A stretch of 64,000 nucleotides of DNA from Oscillospiraceae bacterium (GCA_015066085.1 SVPA01000002.1:83614-147613), one strand, 5' to 3'. Counted from the stretch's first letter, positions 17,338 through 25,920 are shown. The notes: a model not told the origin generated them from the sequence alone. Translations and numbers: made by a program.

Positions 17338-17861
17338 AAGAAAAACTGCTTAATTTTTTAAAGGGTAAAAATACGGCAAAAATTCTGTTTGTTGCGGGGC
17401 TTGTCGGAATAGTGCTTATATTTGTTTCAAGCCTTTTGCCCCAAAAAAACAACAATGTCGAGAAGACCGTTGAACCCTCATTTTCGCAAGAAGAATACAA
17501 AAACGCTCTTGAGGCGGATATAAAGGAAATTGTTTTTGGTATCTGTGGTGACAGTTCTGCGATTGTAACCGTAACTTTAGAAACGGGAATTGTTTACGAA
17601 TATGCCGACGAAATCAAGAAAAACAATGCGGCAGACCGCGATAAAACCAGTGAGGAGAGTGAAAAAACCTATATAACCGTAAAAGACGGGTCGGGAAGCG
17701 AGGTTCCCCTAATAATTACCTCGCATATGCCAAAGGTAAGGGGAGTGACCGTTATCTGCGGCGCGACAAATGACGATACCGTGTCAAAAATAGAAAGCGC
17801 CGTCTGTGCGGCGCTTGATGTCAAATCACGGCAAATTTATATCGGGAGGAAATTACAGTAA
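17334..17861 (+). CDS. spoIIIAG: Stage III sporulation protein AG
   Basis: 175 residues, with one N-terminal membrane helix (about 17-34) and an extracytoplasmic domain (GICGDSSAIVTVTLETG; PKVRGVTVICGAT) typical of SpoIIIAG, which forms a large ring in the intermembrane space. The start is TTG at 17334, overlapping the spoIIIAF TGA (TTGA), with GGGGTG upstream; an in-frame TTG at 17316 lacks a good site. Confidence 0.93.
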   Translation: MKEKLLNFLKGKNTAKILFVAGLVGIVLIFVSSLLPQKNNNVEKTVEPSFSQEEYKNALEADIKEIVFGICGDSSAIVTVTLETGIVYEYADEIKKNNAADRDKTSEESEKTYITVKDGSGSEVPLIITSHMPKVRGVTVICGATNDDTVSKIESAVCAALDVKSRQIYIGRKLQ

Positions 17862-18403
17862 TGAAAAAAACTAAAAAACTTAAAAAAACACATCTTGCCT
17901 TGGCGGTAATGGTAATAGCGCTCGGTGCGGCGGTCTGGCTTAATATGAGATATACTTCAACCGGGGCAAACGGGTCAACCGATACGCCGTCAAAGTATCT
18001 CGGTCAGGCGGAATATGTCAACGCCTCGGTATCTGAAAACAGTAGCGAGTCCAAAGAAAGTGATTATTTCGTAAAACTCCGAAACGACCGCAAAAAAGCA
18101 AGACAGGAGGCCCTCGATATTTTAGAGGAGACCCTCGATAGAAGCGACCTTACCGAAGCCCAAAAAGCCCAGGCGGCAGAAAAGAGTGCCGCCCTTGCCA
18201 AAGCAACCGAAAACGAAGCCTCAATCGAGACAATACTTAAAGCAAAAGGTTTTGCTGATGTCGTTGTTGTAATAGGGGAATCTGATGTAAATGTAATAGT
18301 CAGCAAAACGCCCGACGCCGCAGGAGTTGCAAGAATTCAGGACGCCGTTATTTCCCATACCGATTTTGATATAACCGATATAAAAATCATATCGGCGCAA
18401 TAA
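17861..18403 (+). CDS. spoIIIAH: Stage III sporulation protein AH
   Basis: 180 residues, with an N-terminal helix (HLALAVMVIALGAAVWLNM), a helical Lys/Glu/Ala-rich linker and a C-terminal YscJ/FliF-like ring-building domain (AKGFADVVVVIGESDVNVIVS). In Bacillus it interacts with forespore SpoIIQ; no spoIIQ is seen here. It is the last gene of the operon, and its start shares one base with the spoIIIAG stop. Confidence 0.95.
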   Translation: MKKTKKLKKTHLALAVMVIALGAAVWLNMRYTSTGANGSTDTPSKYLGQAEYVNASVSENSSESKESDYFVKLRNDRKKARQEALDILEETLDRSDLTEAQKAQAAEKSAALAKATENEASIETILKAKGFADVVVVIGESDVNVIVSKTPDAAGVARIQDAVISHTDFDITDIKIISAQ

Positions 18404-18427
18404 ATTAAATTTTGCTTTAAAAAAGGC

Positions 18428-18455
18428 TTTACCTTTTGAAATTTTGTGGTATAAT
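18428..18455 (+). promoter_or_regulatory. Extended -10 sigma-A promoter for the asp23 gene
   Basis: TTTACC (18428-18433), 16 bases, TATAAT (18450-18455) preceded by TGG. It suggests that the downstream Asp23 gene is transcribed vegetatively as well as by read-through from spoIIIA. Confidence 0.7.
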
Positions 18456-18505
18456 ATGCTTAACAGATGCATATTTACTGTAAATAATAATCGGAGGTAA
18501 TAGTA

Positions 18506-18856
18506 ATGGCCGAAAGAAGCGGACTTTCTATAAATCTTGATGTAATTGAAAGTATGGCGGCTATGGCGGCGCTCGAGGTTAATGGCGTTTCCTCAATGTC
18601 TGCAAAAATTGTTAATATTAAGAATGCTTTCAGCAAAAGCCCCGTCTTTAAACCCGTCAGAGCAGAGGTTAAAAACGGCGCTGTGGTAATTACTCTTCAT
18701 ATTTGCATTAGCAAAAAGGCAAACGCCAAAGAGGTTGCCGAAGCAGTTCAGGTCAGCGTTAAAGATAAGGTTCAGAGCATGACTTCAAATGCGATAACAA
18801 GCATAAATGTTCATATCGCCTCGGTTGACCTTTCCGAGCCTGACGAAGAAGAATAA
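18506..18856 (+). CDS. Asp23/Gls24 family envelope stress protein
   Basis: 116 residues, matching the short Asp23/Gls24 family (I-x-V-IESMAAMAALEVNGV near the N-terminus; VVITLHICISKKANAKEVAEAVQ; SINVHIASVDL), like B. subtilis YqhY, which follows the spoIIIA/acc region there. The function is poorly defined (envelope homeostasis). It has its own promoter and a GGAGG site, and ends before a strong terminator. No nusB follows. Confidence 0.9.
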   Translation: MAERSGLSINLDVIESMAAMAALEVNGVSSMSAKIVNIKNAFSKSPVFKPVRAEVKNGAVVITLHICISKKANAKEVAEAVQVSVKDKVQSMTSNAITSINVHIASVDLSEPDEEE

Positions 18857-18860
18857 AATA

Positions 18861-18897
18861 AAAACGGCGTACACTTCGATGTACGCCGTTTTTTTAT
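18861..18897. terminator. Bidirectional terminator
   Basis: A 13-bp perfect stem (18861-18873 with 18880-18892) with a CTTCGA loop and T-run. It lies between the convergent asp23 gene and the 3D-domain gene. Confidence 0.9.
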
Positions 18898-19943
18898 TTT
18901 ACAAAGTAAACTACAACATCTCTTCTTCCAAATTCCTTGCACTGTGATTCGGTATCAAGGAAAAGGTCGATGTCGGTTCGGGTTCCGTTTATAAATCCGC
19001 CCGTATCTGCAGCAATAGCATATCCGTAGACATACTTTCCGTCGGCAGAAACGATATACATCTTTGTGCCGTAAGGAATTTCTTTCGGGTCAACCGCAAC
19101 ACAGCCCGGCTGCGGATAAACACCGGTTGAACATCTATTTCCCGTGTGGGTATAGGCTGTTGCACGAAGAGTAGTTTTTGAAACATACTCTATCGGCTTG
19201 CCGCTTTTGTCAAGTAAAAGGCTGTCGGGAGCGTCAAGGGTAGAGATACAGGGTACTGAAGAAGCCGGGTAAGAAGCGTTTGCAGAATACTGCGGAGTCT
19301 TGGTTTCTTCAATAGTGTTTTGTTCAATAGTATAACTGCTGATTTTTTCGCTTGTACTTACAACCTCTGTTGCAACGCCGTTTACATATTTAACACAGGT
19401 GGTAATAGTTTTTGTCTTTACCGATTCTTTGCTCTCTGAAGGCACATTTTCGGTTGTAATAACGGTTACAAACTCTACATCGGTTATTTCAACTTCGGTA
19501 GCCTTGTCAACATAGTAGTTAAGGGAAAGACTTACAATATCGTGCTCATCAAGGTCAATTCCTGCGTCGGCAAGAAGATTTGAAAGACGGCCCTCTCTTA
19601 CAACATAGGTCTTAACCTCGTCGCCCTTTTTAACTGTAAGGGGAACAAGATAAACAATTTCAATTTTTCCTGCAAAAATTCCGTTTTTAAAACTAACTAC
19701 TTCGTAGTCTTCCTTTGCAAGATTTACTTTAGAAAGAATAACTTCAGGATTGGCAGAAAGGGTTAAAACCGAATAACTGCTTCGTCCGTCGTAAATGCTG
19801 ACCGTGTGAGCCGAACAAACGGTGGTCAGTATTATTGCTGCAACCGTAAGTACAAGACTAACCGTTGCGGGAATGTTGCGTTTAGCCAGTTCAAGAGTTT
19901 TTTTGCCAAACTTTGAGGCAAAACGCTTTGTTTTTTGTAACAT
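18894..19943 (-). CDS. G5 and 3D domain cell-wall protein (YabE/Rpf-like)
   Basis: 349 residues. It has a basic N-terminus and a membrane/signal segment (about 24-46), two DUF348-like repeats, a G5-like stretch (about 170-210) and a C-terminal 3D domain (TLRATAYT ... AADTGGFINGTRTDIDLF) whose three Asp residues form the lytic transglycosylase-like site. Such proteins are secreted or anchored wall-remodelling enzymes related to resuscitation factors. The start is taken as the second of two adjacent ATGs (19941-19943), 6 bases from GGAG. It has a consensus promoter and a structured leader. Confidence 0.88.
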   Translation of the reverse strand: MLQKTKRFASKFGKKTLELAKRNIPATVSLVLTVAAIILTTVCSAHTVSIYDGRSSYSVLTLSANPEVILSKVNLAKEDYEVVSFKNGIFAGKIEIVYLVPLTVKKGDEVKTYVVREGRLSNLLADAGIDLDEHDIVSLSLNYYVDKATEVEITDVEFVTVITTENVPSESKESVKTKTITTCVKYVNGVATEVVSTSEKISSYTIEQNTIEETKTPQYSANASYPASSVPCISTLDAPDSLLLDKSGKPIEYVSKTTLRATAYTHTGNRCSTGVYPQPGCVAVDPKEIPYGTKMYIVSADGKYVYGYAIAADTGGFINGTRTDIDLFLDTESQCKEFGRRDVVVYFVK

Positions 19944-19965
19944 CATAAACTCCTTTAGATTCGAA

Positions 19966-20005
19966 ATGATTATGTTTTTTTGTTGATTCAACAACCCATA
20001 ATCAT
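19966..20005 (-). promoter_or_regulatory. Nested stem-loop in leader of the 3D-domain gene
   Basis: Outer arms 19966-19974 and 19997-20005 are a perfect 9-bp inverted repeat (ATGATTATG/CATAATCAT). Inside, 19980-19986 and 19988-19994 form a 7-bp palindrome (TTGTTGA/TCAACAA). It lies in the predicted 5' leader, just before the ribosome-binding site. It is either an RNA control element or a DNA operator. Confidence 0.6.
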
Positions 20006-20039
20006 TGTTTTCAGGTAAGTCGATTTCAGTCCGTCGGCA

Positions 20040-20068
20040 ATTATAGCCTCAAATTTTGAATATGTCAA
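20040..20068 (-). promoter_or_regulatory. Consensus sigma-A promoter for the 3D-domain gene
   Basis: On the minus strand TTGACA (20063-20068) and TATAAT (20040-20045) are 17 bases apart, a perfect match. The leader is about 85-90 bases. Confidence 0.85.
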
Positions 20069-20129
20069 ACGAAACAGCACCCCCTAATTTTGTACAATAT
20101 GCACAAAAATTACAAATAAATTACGAATA

Positions 20130-20145
20130 GTTACAAGTTTGTAAC
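20130..20145. promoter_or_regulatory. Palindrome, possible operator
   Basis: GTTACAA-GT-TTGTAAC, a 16-base near-perfect dyad lying 62 bases upstream of the -35 box of the minus-strand gene, in a gene-free stretch (19944-20421). The size and symmetry are those of a dimeric repressor site; the regulator is unknown. Confidence 0.4.
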
Positions 20146-20163
20146 ACTTTTTCGACACGATTT

Positions 20164-20208
20164 ATCTCTTTCTTTTTGTGCAATTCTACAAAAAATAGGA
20201 AAAGAGAT
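20164..20208. other. Imperfect long hairpin in intergenic region
   Basis: Two stacked stems: 20164-20171 with 20201-20208 (8 bp) and 20173-20179 with 20188-20194 (7 bp), with loop GCAATTCT. There is no T-run suited to termination and no reading frame. Its role is not evident. Confidence 0.4.
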
Positions 20209-20271
20209 TGCCGATAAAGACTGAAAAGGGGCAAAAAACCGCATTTTTTGTGTTTTAAAGCGGATAAATGA

Positions 20272-20300
20272 TTTACAAACACTATATAATGTGGTAAGAT
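20272..20300 (+). promoter_or_regulatory. Extended -10 promoter for mnmA
   Basis: TTTACA (20272-20277), 17 bases, TAAGAT (20295-20300) preceded by TGG. The leader to the mnmA ATG is about 115 bases. In it AAGGGT (20313-20318) can pair either with ACCCTT (20336-20341) or, shifted one base, with AACCCT (20373-20378). Confidence 0.65.
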
Positions 20301-20421
20301 ATTTGCAGAAAAAAGGGTTGCTTTTGTCTTAATATACCCTTAAATTGTTTGCTTAATACAGTTTATGAAACGAACCCTGTAAATAAGAACAGCAAAGTAA
20401 GTATATATAATAGGAGATACG

Positions 20422-21471
20422 ATGAAAAAGATAATGACTGCTATGTCGGGCGGAGTTGACAGTTCGGTTGCGGCGGCCCTGCTTAAAGAAGGCGGATATA
20501 ATGTTTGCGGAGGAACCCTTCGCCTTTATGAAACGGAAAATACTCCCTCAAAAGAGGTTGAACTTGCAAAAAGTGTTTGCGACCGCCTTGAAATTGAACA
20601 CTTTGTTTATGATATGCGTGAAACCTTCTTAAAAGAGGTTATAAACCGCTTTGCAAAAGAATATAACGACGGACTGACCCCAAATCCCTGTATTGAGTGT
20701 AATAAATATATAAAGTTCGGCGCTCTGCTTGAAAATGCGATTAAAGAAGACTGCGCTTTTATTGCAACGGGCCACTATTCAAGAATAAAAAAAGACCCAA
20801 ACTCAAGATTTGTTTTATATAGACCGCAGGACCAAAAGAAAGACCAGACCTATGTGCTTTGGAGACTTTCGCAGTACCAACTGTCCCACATTTTGATGCC
20901 CCTTGGCGATATAACAAAGGAAAGGGTCAGGGAAATTGCCCAAGACTATGGCTTTGTTTCTGCAACGGCAAAGGAAAGTCAGGATATCTGTTTTGTCCCC
21001 GACGGAAATTATGCCGCTTTTTTAGAGGGCTTTATCGGAAAACCCTTTGAAAAAGGGAATTATACCGATATTTCGGGTAGCGTTCTTGGCAAACACTCGG
21101 GGCATCAGTGTTATACAATAGGTCAGCGCAAAGGACTTGGCATAGCCCTTGGAAAACCGCAGTTTGTAATCTCTAAAAACCCCCTTACAAATGAGGTTGT
21201 GCTTGGCGACGAGGAGCATATTTTCAAAAAGCGCATATATATAAAGGATGTAAATATGATTGCGACCGAAATGCCTTCTTCTGCAGTTGCTTGTACCGCT
21301 AAACTTCGGTATTCGGCAAAAGACGAAAAGTGTCTGTTCCACCCCTTATCCGAAAACGAGGCTTTGCTTGAATTTGAAAAACCCCAACGAGCCGCTTCGC
21401 CCGGACAGTCGGCCGTATTTTATGATGTGGATGCGGTTCTTGGCGGAGGGAAAATAGTAAGAGGTGAATAG
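20422..21471 (+). CDS. mnmA: tRNA 2-thiouridylase MnmA
   Basis: 349 residues. It has the ATP pyrophosphatase loop SGGVDSS (about 9-15), the first catalytic Cys in NPCIECN and the second in SQDICFVPDGN, plus a C-terminal beta domain. It puts the 2-thio group on U34 of Lys, Glu and Gln tRNAs, using sulfur relayed from a cysteine desulfurase. A GGAG site precedes the ATG. The LUD gene begins one base after its stop. Confidence 0.96.
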   Translation: MKKIMTAMSGGVDSSVAAALLKEGGYNVCGGTLRLYETENTPSKEVELAKSVCDRLEIEHFVYDMRETFLKEVINRFAKEYNDGLTPNPCIECNKYIKFGALLENAIKEDCAFIATGHYSRIKKDPNSRFVLYRPQDQKKDQTYVLWRLSQYQLSHILMPLGDITKERVREIAQDYGFVSATAKESQDICFVPDGNYAAFLEGFIGKPFEKGNYTDISGSVLGKHSGHQCYTIGQRKGLGIALGKPQFVISKNPLTNEVVLGDEEHIFKKRIYIKDVNMIATEMPSSAVACTAKLRYSAKDEKCLFHPLSENEALLEFEKPQRAASPGQSAVFYDVDAVLGGGKIVRGE

Positions 21472-21472
21472 T

Positions 21473-22114
21473 ATGGAGAGTAGAATTCAAAAAACAATAG
21501 ACAACCTAAAGGCTAATAATATGGAGGTCTTTTACGCTAACAGCAAGGAAGAAATTCCCGAAATCGTAAAAGGACTTTTAAAGGAAAACGATGTAATTTC
21601 TTGCGGAGGAAGCGTAACCCTTGCCGAGTGCGGAGTAACCGACCTTATGAAAAGCGGAAACTACCGTTTTCTTGACCGCTCACAGCCCGGCCTTACCCGT
21701 GAAGATATTCAGGAAATTTACAGAAAGACCTTTTTTGCAGACGCCTTTTTAACCTCGGCAAACGCCGTGACCGAAAAGGGCGAACTTATAAATGTCGACG
21801 GAAACGGAAATCGAGTTACCGCAATCTGTTTCGGGCCTAAAAAGGTTATCTGTATCGTCGGCTCAAATAAAATTGTTCCCGATGTTGCTTCGGGCTTTAA
21901 AAGGGTTAAGACGGTTGCCGCCCCTAAAAACGCCGTAAGACTGAATACTCAAACTCCGTGCAAAACTTTAGGTCATTGTATTTGTCCCGACGGCGATATA
22001 GCGTCGGGTTGCAATTCGCCCGACCGTATTTGTGCCCACTATGTTGTAAACGGTTTCCAAAAGGAAAAAGGAAGAATAAATGTAATAATCTGTTCTAAGC
22101 CTTTGGGTTATTAA
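21473..22114 (+). CDS. LUD (LutC/YkgG-like) domain protein
   Basis: 213 residues. The LUD/DUF162 family pattern is clear (ENDVISCGGSVTLAECG; FLTSANAVTEKGELINVDGNGNRV; KKVICIVGSNKIVPD). A Cys-rich C-terminal part (TLGHCICPDGDIASGCNSPDRIC) may bind an iron-sulfur cluster or metal. LutC relatives act in lactate oxidation, but stand-alone clostridial members have no proven role. The ATG at 21473 has AGAGGTG upstream. It is probably co-transcribed with mnmA. Confidence 0.85.
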   Translation: MESRIQKTIDNLKANNMEVFYANSKEEIPEIVKGLLKENDVISCGGSVTLAECGVTDLMKSGNYRFLDRSQPGLTREDIQEIYRKTFFADAFLTSANAVTEKGELINVDGNGNRVTAICFGPKKVICIVGSNKIVPDVASGFKRVKTVAAPKNAVRLNTQTPCKTLGHCICPDGDIASGCNSPDRICAHYVVNGFQKEKGRINVIICSKPLGY

Positions 22115-22119
22115 ACTGC

Positions 22120-22156
22120 AACACCCCACATATATTTGTTTATGTGGGGTGTTTTT
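22120..22156 (+). terminator. Intrinsic terminator whose 3' arm contains the next gene's Shine-Dalgarno
   Basis: A 13-bp perfect stem (22120-22132 with 22141-22153) followed by TTTTT. The GGGGTG at 22145-22150 in the 3' arm is the only plausible ribosome-binding site for the ATG at 22159, so read-through mRNA would have this site paired in the stem. Confidence 0.85.
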
Positions 22157-22158
22157 AT

Positions 22159-23370
22159 ATGAAAAGAATAATATCTTTTATACTTTCTTTATGTGTGATG
22201 ATGACGGCGGTGACTTGTTCTGCCGCTACTGTTTCTACCGAATACGAGGGCGTGAATTTAGAAGAACCTCTTGAAAAGAATATTCAGGCAAATGCGCCTA
22301 TTGGCGAAAAGTTGCAGATAAATGCAAAATCTGCAATACTTATAGAGTATAATACGGGCAAGATTCTTTACGAAAGCAACGCCGACGAAAAACTTGCTCC
22401 CGCCTCAATTACCAAGATTATGACGCTTATTCTTGTTATGGAAGCCATTGAGGATAAAAGGCTTTCTCTTGAGGACCAAATTACCGCCTCTGAACATGCG
22501 GCAAGTCTTGGCGGTTCGCAGATATGGCTCGAACCGGGCGAAGTTATGACGGTCGACGAACTCCTGAGAGCAACCGTAATAGCCTCTGCAAACGATGCAA
22601 CCGTTGCTCTTGCCGAAGCGGTGTCGGGAAGTGAGGAAAGTTTTGTTTTAAAAATGAACGAAAAGGCGGCTGAGTTGGGTCTTAAAGATACCAATTTTGT
22701 AAACAGTTACGGACTTGACGCCGAAGGACATCTTACAACCGCTCACGATGTTGCGGTAATGTCAAAGGAACTGATGAAACACGAACTTATCCGTCAGTAT
22801 ACCGAGAAAACAATGGATTCGCTTCGTGGCGGAGAATCCGAACTTGTAAATACAAATAAACTTATCCGCTACTATGACGGTTGTTTCGGGCTTAAAACGG
22901 GTACAACTTCCAAGGCGGGCTCCTGCCTTTCGGCTATTGCTGAAAGAAACGGACTAACCCTTATTGCCGTCGTCCTCGGTGCGCCCTCAAGCAAAGACCG
23001 TTTCAGCGGAACTCAAAAACTCCTCGACTACGGGTTCGCAAATTACAGTTTTACCGAAACTAAGGCAGATACATCTGAGTTTTCAGATATTCCCGTAAGA
23101 AGAGGAACAACTCGTTTTGTAACACCGACCGTTACCGAAAAGTTCTTTGCTCTTCTTAAAAAGGGCGACGAAAGCAAACTGACCCAAACCTTCACACTAA
23201 GCGAGGAACTTGTTGCCCCCGTAAAAGCGGGCGATACGGTAGGATATGTTCATATCTATCTTGGCGAAGAAGAACTTGGAGTGATTCCGATAATCGCAGG
23301 TTCTGATAGCGATAAACTTACCTATTTTGTCTGCCTAATGCGACTGGTTAAGAGTTTATTTACTCTGTAA
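22159..23370 (+). CDS. dacF: D-alanyl-D-alanine carboxypeptidase (DacF/DacB type)
   Basis: 403-residue PBP5-family serine carboxypeptidase. It has a signal peptide (about 1-22), SITK at about 78-81, SAN in ATVIASANDAT, KTG in FGLKTGTTSKAG, a C-terminal beta domain (DIPVRRGTTRFV) and a final hydrophobic/basic helix that probably anchors it to the membrane. It trims pentapeptides in peptidoglycan; paralogues act in the spore cortex. The ATG at 22159 is favoured over a GTG at 22144 because it starts directly at the signal peptide. Its ribosome-binding site lies in the preceding terminator stem. Confidence 0.93.
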   Translation: MKRIISFILSLCVMMTAVTCSAATVSTEYEGVNLEEPLEKNIQANAPIGEKLQINAKSAILIEYNTGKILYESNADEKLAPASITKIMTLILVMEAIEDKRLSLEDQITASEHAASLGGSQIWLEPGEVMTVDELLRATVIASANDATVALAEAVSGSEESFVLKMNEKAAELGLKDTNFVNSYGLDAEGHLTTAHDVAVMSKELMKHELIRQYTEKTMDSLRGGESELVNTNKLIRYYDGCFGLKTGTTSKAGSCLSAIAERNGLTLIAVVLGAPSSKDRFSGTQKLLDYGFANYSFTETKADTSEFSDIPVRRGTTRFVTPTVTEKFFALLKKGDESKLTQTFTLSEELVAPVKAGDTVGYVHIYLGEEELGVIPIIAGSDSDKLTYFVCLMRLVKSLFTL

Positions 23371-23379
23371 TAAAACAAA

Positions 23380-23434
23380 GCCGTATTTTTTGATAATTTT
23401 TTATAAATTCCTTATTGAAAAATACGGCGTTTTA
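23380..23434 (+). terminator. Likely terminator after dacF
   Basis: An 11-bp perfect stem (23380-23390 with 23418-23428) with a 27-base AT-rich loop and a short T-run. The long loop lowers confidence. Confidence 0.55.
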
Positions 23435-23443
23435 GTGTAAAAT
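23415..23443 (+). promoter_or_regulatory. Candidate promoter for pgi
   Basis: TTGAAA (23415-23420), 17 bases, TAAAAT (23438-23443). The -35 box overlaps the 3' arm of the preceding terminator. Confidence 0.55.
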
Positions 23444-23483
23444 ATATTTAAATAAATATTCTTCTAATAATAAGGAGCAAAAA

Positions 23484-24824
23484 ATGGCATTAAGTTTTAA
23501 CTATAAATATGCAAGTGAATTTCTTTGCGAAAATGATATAAAGGGCCTTGAGGCCCAGGTTAGTGCGGCTCACGATATGTTACACAATAAAACCGGTCTC
23601 GGAAACGATTTTCTGGGTTGGGTTGACCTTCCCACCGCCTACGATAAGGACGAATTCGCCCGAATCAAAAAAGCGGCAGCAAAAATCATATCCGATACCG
23701 ATGTTTTTATAGTTATAGGAATCGGCGGTTCCTATCTCGGCGCTCGTGCCGCTATTGAGTTTTTAAAGTCAAATAACTATAACGCCCTTCCCAAGAACAC
23801 CCCTGATATTTATTTTGCAGGAAATACTATCAGCGGTTCTGCTCTTGATGACCTTCTTAAAATCTGCGAAGGCAAGCGCGTTTCGGTAAATATCGTTTCA
23901 AAATCGGGAACTACTACCGAACCGGCAATTGCTTTCCGTGTTTTCCGTAAATATCTTGAAGAGCGCTACGGCGAAGAGGAAGCCGCCAAGCGTATCTACT
24001 GTACAACCGATAAGGCTCGTGGAACCCTTAAGCAACTTGCTGACCAAAAGGGTTACGAATGTTTCGTAATTCCTGATGATGTCGGCGGTCGTTTCTCGGT
24101 TTTAACCGCTGTGGGACTTCTTCCGATTGCTGTCTGCGGAGCAGATTTAGACGCTATTATGAAGGGCGCAGCCGATGCTGCTGCCGATTATGCGGTAAAT
24201 GACCTTGCAAACAATCCTTGCTATACCTACGCCGCTATCCGTAACGCCTTCTACCGCAAGGGTAAAATTGTTGAAATGCTCGTTTCCTATGAGCCTCGTT
24301 TTACTATGATGGCCGAATGGTTTAAGCAACTTTACGGCGAGAGCGAAGGTAAGGACAATAAGGGTCTTTTCCCCGCTTCTGTTGTTTTCTCTACCGACCT
24401 TCACTCAATGGGTCAGTATGTTCAAGACGGAAGCCGTATTATGTTCGAAACGGTTGTTACTATCGGTGAGTGCGGAAACGATGTAATAATCGAAAAGGAA
24501 GAAGATGACGGCGACGGACTTAACTTCCTTGCCGGCAAACCCCTTTCTTTTGTAAATAACAAGGCTTTTGAGGGAACTATTCTTGCTCATACCGACGGTA
24601 AGGTTCCTAACCTTGTAATAAATGTTGATAAGGCAGATGAGGAGCATCTCGGCCGTCTTATCTACTTCTTCGAAAAGGCTTGCGGAATTTCGGGCTATGT
24701 TCTGGGCGTTAATCCCTTCGACCAACCCGGAGTTGAAAGTTATAAGAAGAATATGTTTGCCCTTCTCGGAAAACCCGGCTACGAGAGCGCAAAGGCAGAA
24801 CTTGAGGCTCGCCTCGCAAAATAA
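23484..24824 (+). CDS. pgi: Glucose-6-phosphate isomerase
   Basis: 446 residues, the short Gram-positive form. It interconverts glucose 6-phosphate and fructose 6-phosphate in glycolysis. Visible family segments are [51 protein letters not shown] and the C-terminal [16 protein letters not shown]. An AAGGAG site precedes the ATG. Codon use is ordinary for the window. Confidence 0.97.
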   Translation: MALSFNYKYASEFLCENDIKGLEAQVSAAHDMLHNKTGLGNDFLGWVDLPTAYDKDEFARIKKAAAKIISDTDVFIVIGIGGSYLGARAAIEFLKSNNYNALPKNTPDIYFAGNTISGSALDDLLKICEGKRVSVNIVSKSGTTTEPAIAFRVFRKYLEERYGEEEAAKRIYCTTDKARGTLKQLADQKGYECFVIPDDVGGRFSVLTAVGLLPIAVCGADLDAIMKGAADAAADYAVNDLANNPCYTYAAIRNAFYRKGKIVEMLVSYEPRFTMMAEWFKQLYGESEGKDNKGLFPASVVFSTDLHSMGQYVQDGSRIMFETVVTIGECGNDVIIEKEEDDGDGLNFLAGKPLSFVNNKAFEGTILAHTDGKVPNLVINVDKADEEHLGRLIYFFEKACGISGYVLGVNPFDQPGVESYKKNMFALLGKPGYESAKAELEARLAK

Positions 24825-24871
24825 AAAACAATCGCTTCGGCGATATATATATAAATAAAGGAGCGGATAAT

Positions 24872-25276
24872 ATGATTAAACTTATTATCGGAAACAAAGG
24901 TTCAGGCAAAACAAAGAAACTCATCGAATTGGTCAATACTGCGGCTAAAAACAGCCCCGGAAGCGTTGTCTGCGTTGAAAAGGGCGACGCCCTTAGGTTC
25001 AGCGTAGCCAGAGAAGTTCGACTTATCGATGTAGAAAGTTACGGAATTTCCGGTTATGACGAATATTATGCCATGCTCTGCGGAATAGCAGCAAGTAATC
25101 ACGACATTACTCATATTTTTGGCGACGCAACCAAGAAAATCGGCGGAGGACTTGACGGTCTTGACAAATTCCTCGCCCGTGTAGATGCAAATAAGGATAT
25201 TGAATTTGTATTTACCGTATCCTGCGATGAGGCAGACCTGCCCAAAGCAGTTACCGATATCGCTGAAAAAATTTAA
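24872..25276 (+). CDS. Small P-loop protein of unknown function
   Basis: 134 residues beginning with a Walker A motif (IIGNKGSGKTKKLIEL, P-loop about 7-14), so it probably binds ATP or GTP. A possible Walker B is THIFGDA, and the end is acidic (SCDEADLPKAVTDIAEKI). It is too short for a typical AAA or ABC protein and carries no other recognised domain; the N-terminus loosely recalls thymidine kinase. It has a strong AAGGAG site, 47 bases after pgi, and may be co-transcribed with it. Confidence 0.75.
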   Translation: MIKLIIGNKGSGKTKKLIELVNTAAKNSPGSVVCVEKGDALRFSVAREVRLIDVESYGISGYDEYYAMLCGIAASNHDITHIFGDATKKIGGGLDGLDKFLARVDANKDIEFVFTVSCDEADLPKAVTDIAEKI

Positions 25277-25287
25277 AAATTAAGGTC

Positions 25288-25313
25288 TACGGAGCAGGGA
25301 AACCTGCTCCGTA
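25288..25313 (+). other. GNRA-capped stem-loop
   Basis: An 11-bp perfect GC-rich stem (25288-25298 with 25303-25313) closed by a GAAA tetraloop, just after the P-loop gene. The sequence after it (ATTTAAT) is a poor U-tract, so it is either a weak terminator or an mRNA 3'-end stabiliser. Confidence 0.6.
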
Positions 25314-25332
25314 ATTTAATGCCAAAAAACAC

Positions 25333-25361
25333 TTGACAAACATAAAACACTTATATATAAT
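25333..25361 (+). promoter_or_regulatory. Perfect sigma-A promoter for yceD-rpmF
   Basis: TTGACA (25333-25338), 17 bases, TATAAT (25356-25361). Both hexamers and the spacing are consensus. Confidence 0.88.
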
Positions 25362-25388
25362 AATCTTTGTGACAATTGAGGTGAGATT

Positions 25389-25886
25389 ATGCTTCTTGAT
25401 TTGAAGCCGTTATTTGCGGGCAGCAGAAATGAACTGTCGGTAGAACACGAAATGGATTTGTCTGAACTTAGTTTCCTTGGCGTCAAACCACTTCGCTCTC
25501 CCGTGGCAATCAGCGGAAAGATTGTCAGCCGCGCAGGTATAGTTGAATCTAATCTCGGTTGCAAGGTCAGTTATGTCGGTTTTTGCGACCGCTGTCTTAA
25601 AGAGACGGTGCTTTCTTATGTCGTAAACATTAACCGAACTATCGTGTCAAGCCTTGAAAATGAGGAAAATGACGATATAACGGTTGTCCCCGATATGATG
25701 CTTGACCTTGATGACTTCTGTTATGCTGACATTGTAATGAGTCTTCCCACAAAGGTTTTGTGTAAAGACGATTGCAGGGGACTTTGCTCCGTCTGCGGAA
25801 AAAATCTTAACGAGGGCGACTGCGGTTGCTCAAAAAGTGAGGTTGACCCCAGACTTGCGGCATTGGCAGAACTCCTAAAAGAATAA
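25389..25886 (+). CDS. yceD: YceD family (DUF177) protein
   Basis: 165 residues, with the DUF177 core (GFCDRCLKETVLSYVV; VVPDMMLDLDDFCYADIVMSLPTKVLC) and a Cys-rich segment (CKDDCRGLCSVCGKNLNEGDCGC) that looks like a zinc site. YceD proteins are encoded before rpmF and are linked to 23S rRNA accumulation. It has a GAGGTGA site and lies 34 bases before rpmF, the usual arrangement. Confidence 0.92.
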   Translation: MLLDLKPLFAGSRNELSVEHEMDLSELSFLGVKPLRSPVAISGKIVSRAGIVESNLGCKVSYVGFCDRCLKETVLSYVVNINRTIVSSLENEENDDITVVPDMMLDLDDFCYADIVMSLPTKVLCKDDCRGLCSVCGKNLNEGDCGCSKSEVDPRLAALAELLKE

Positions 25887-25920
25887 TCTACCAAACAAAA
25901 ATTTTTAAGGAGGTGCTGAA

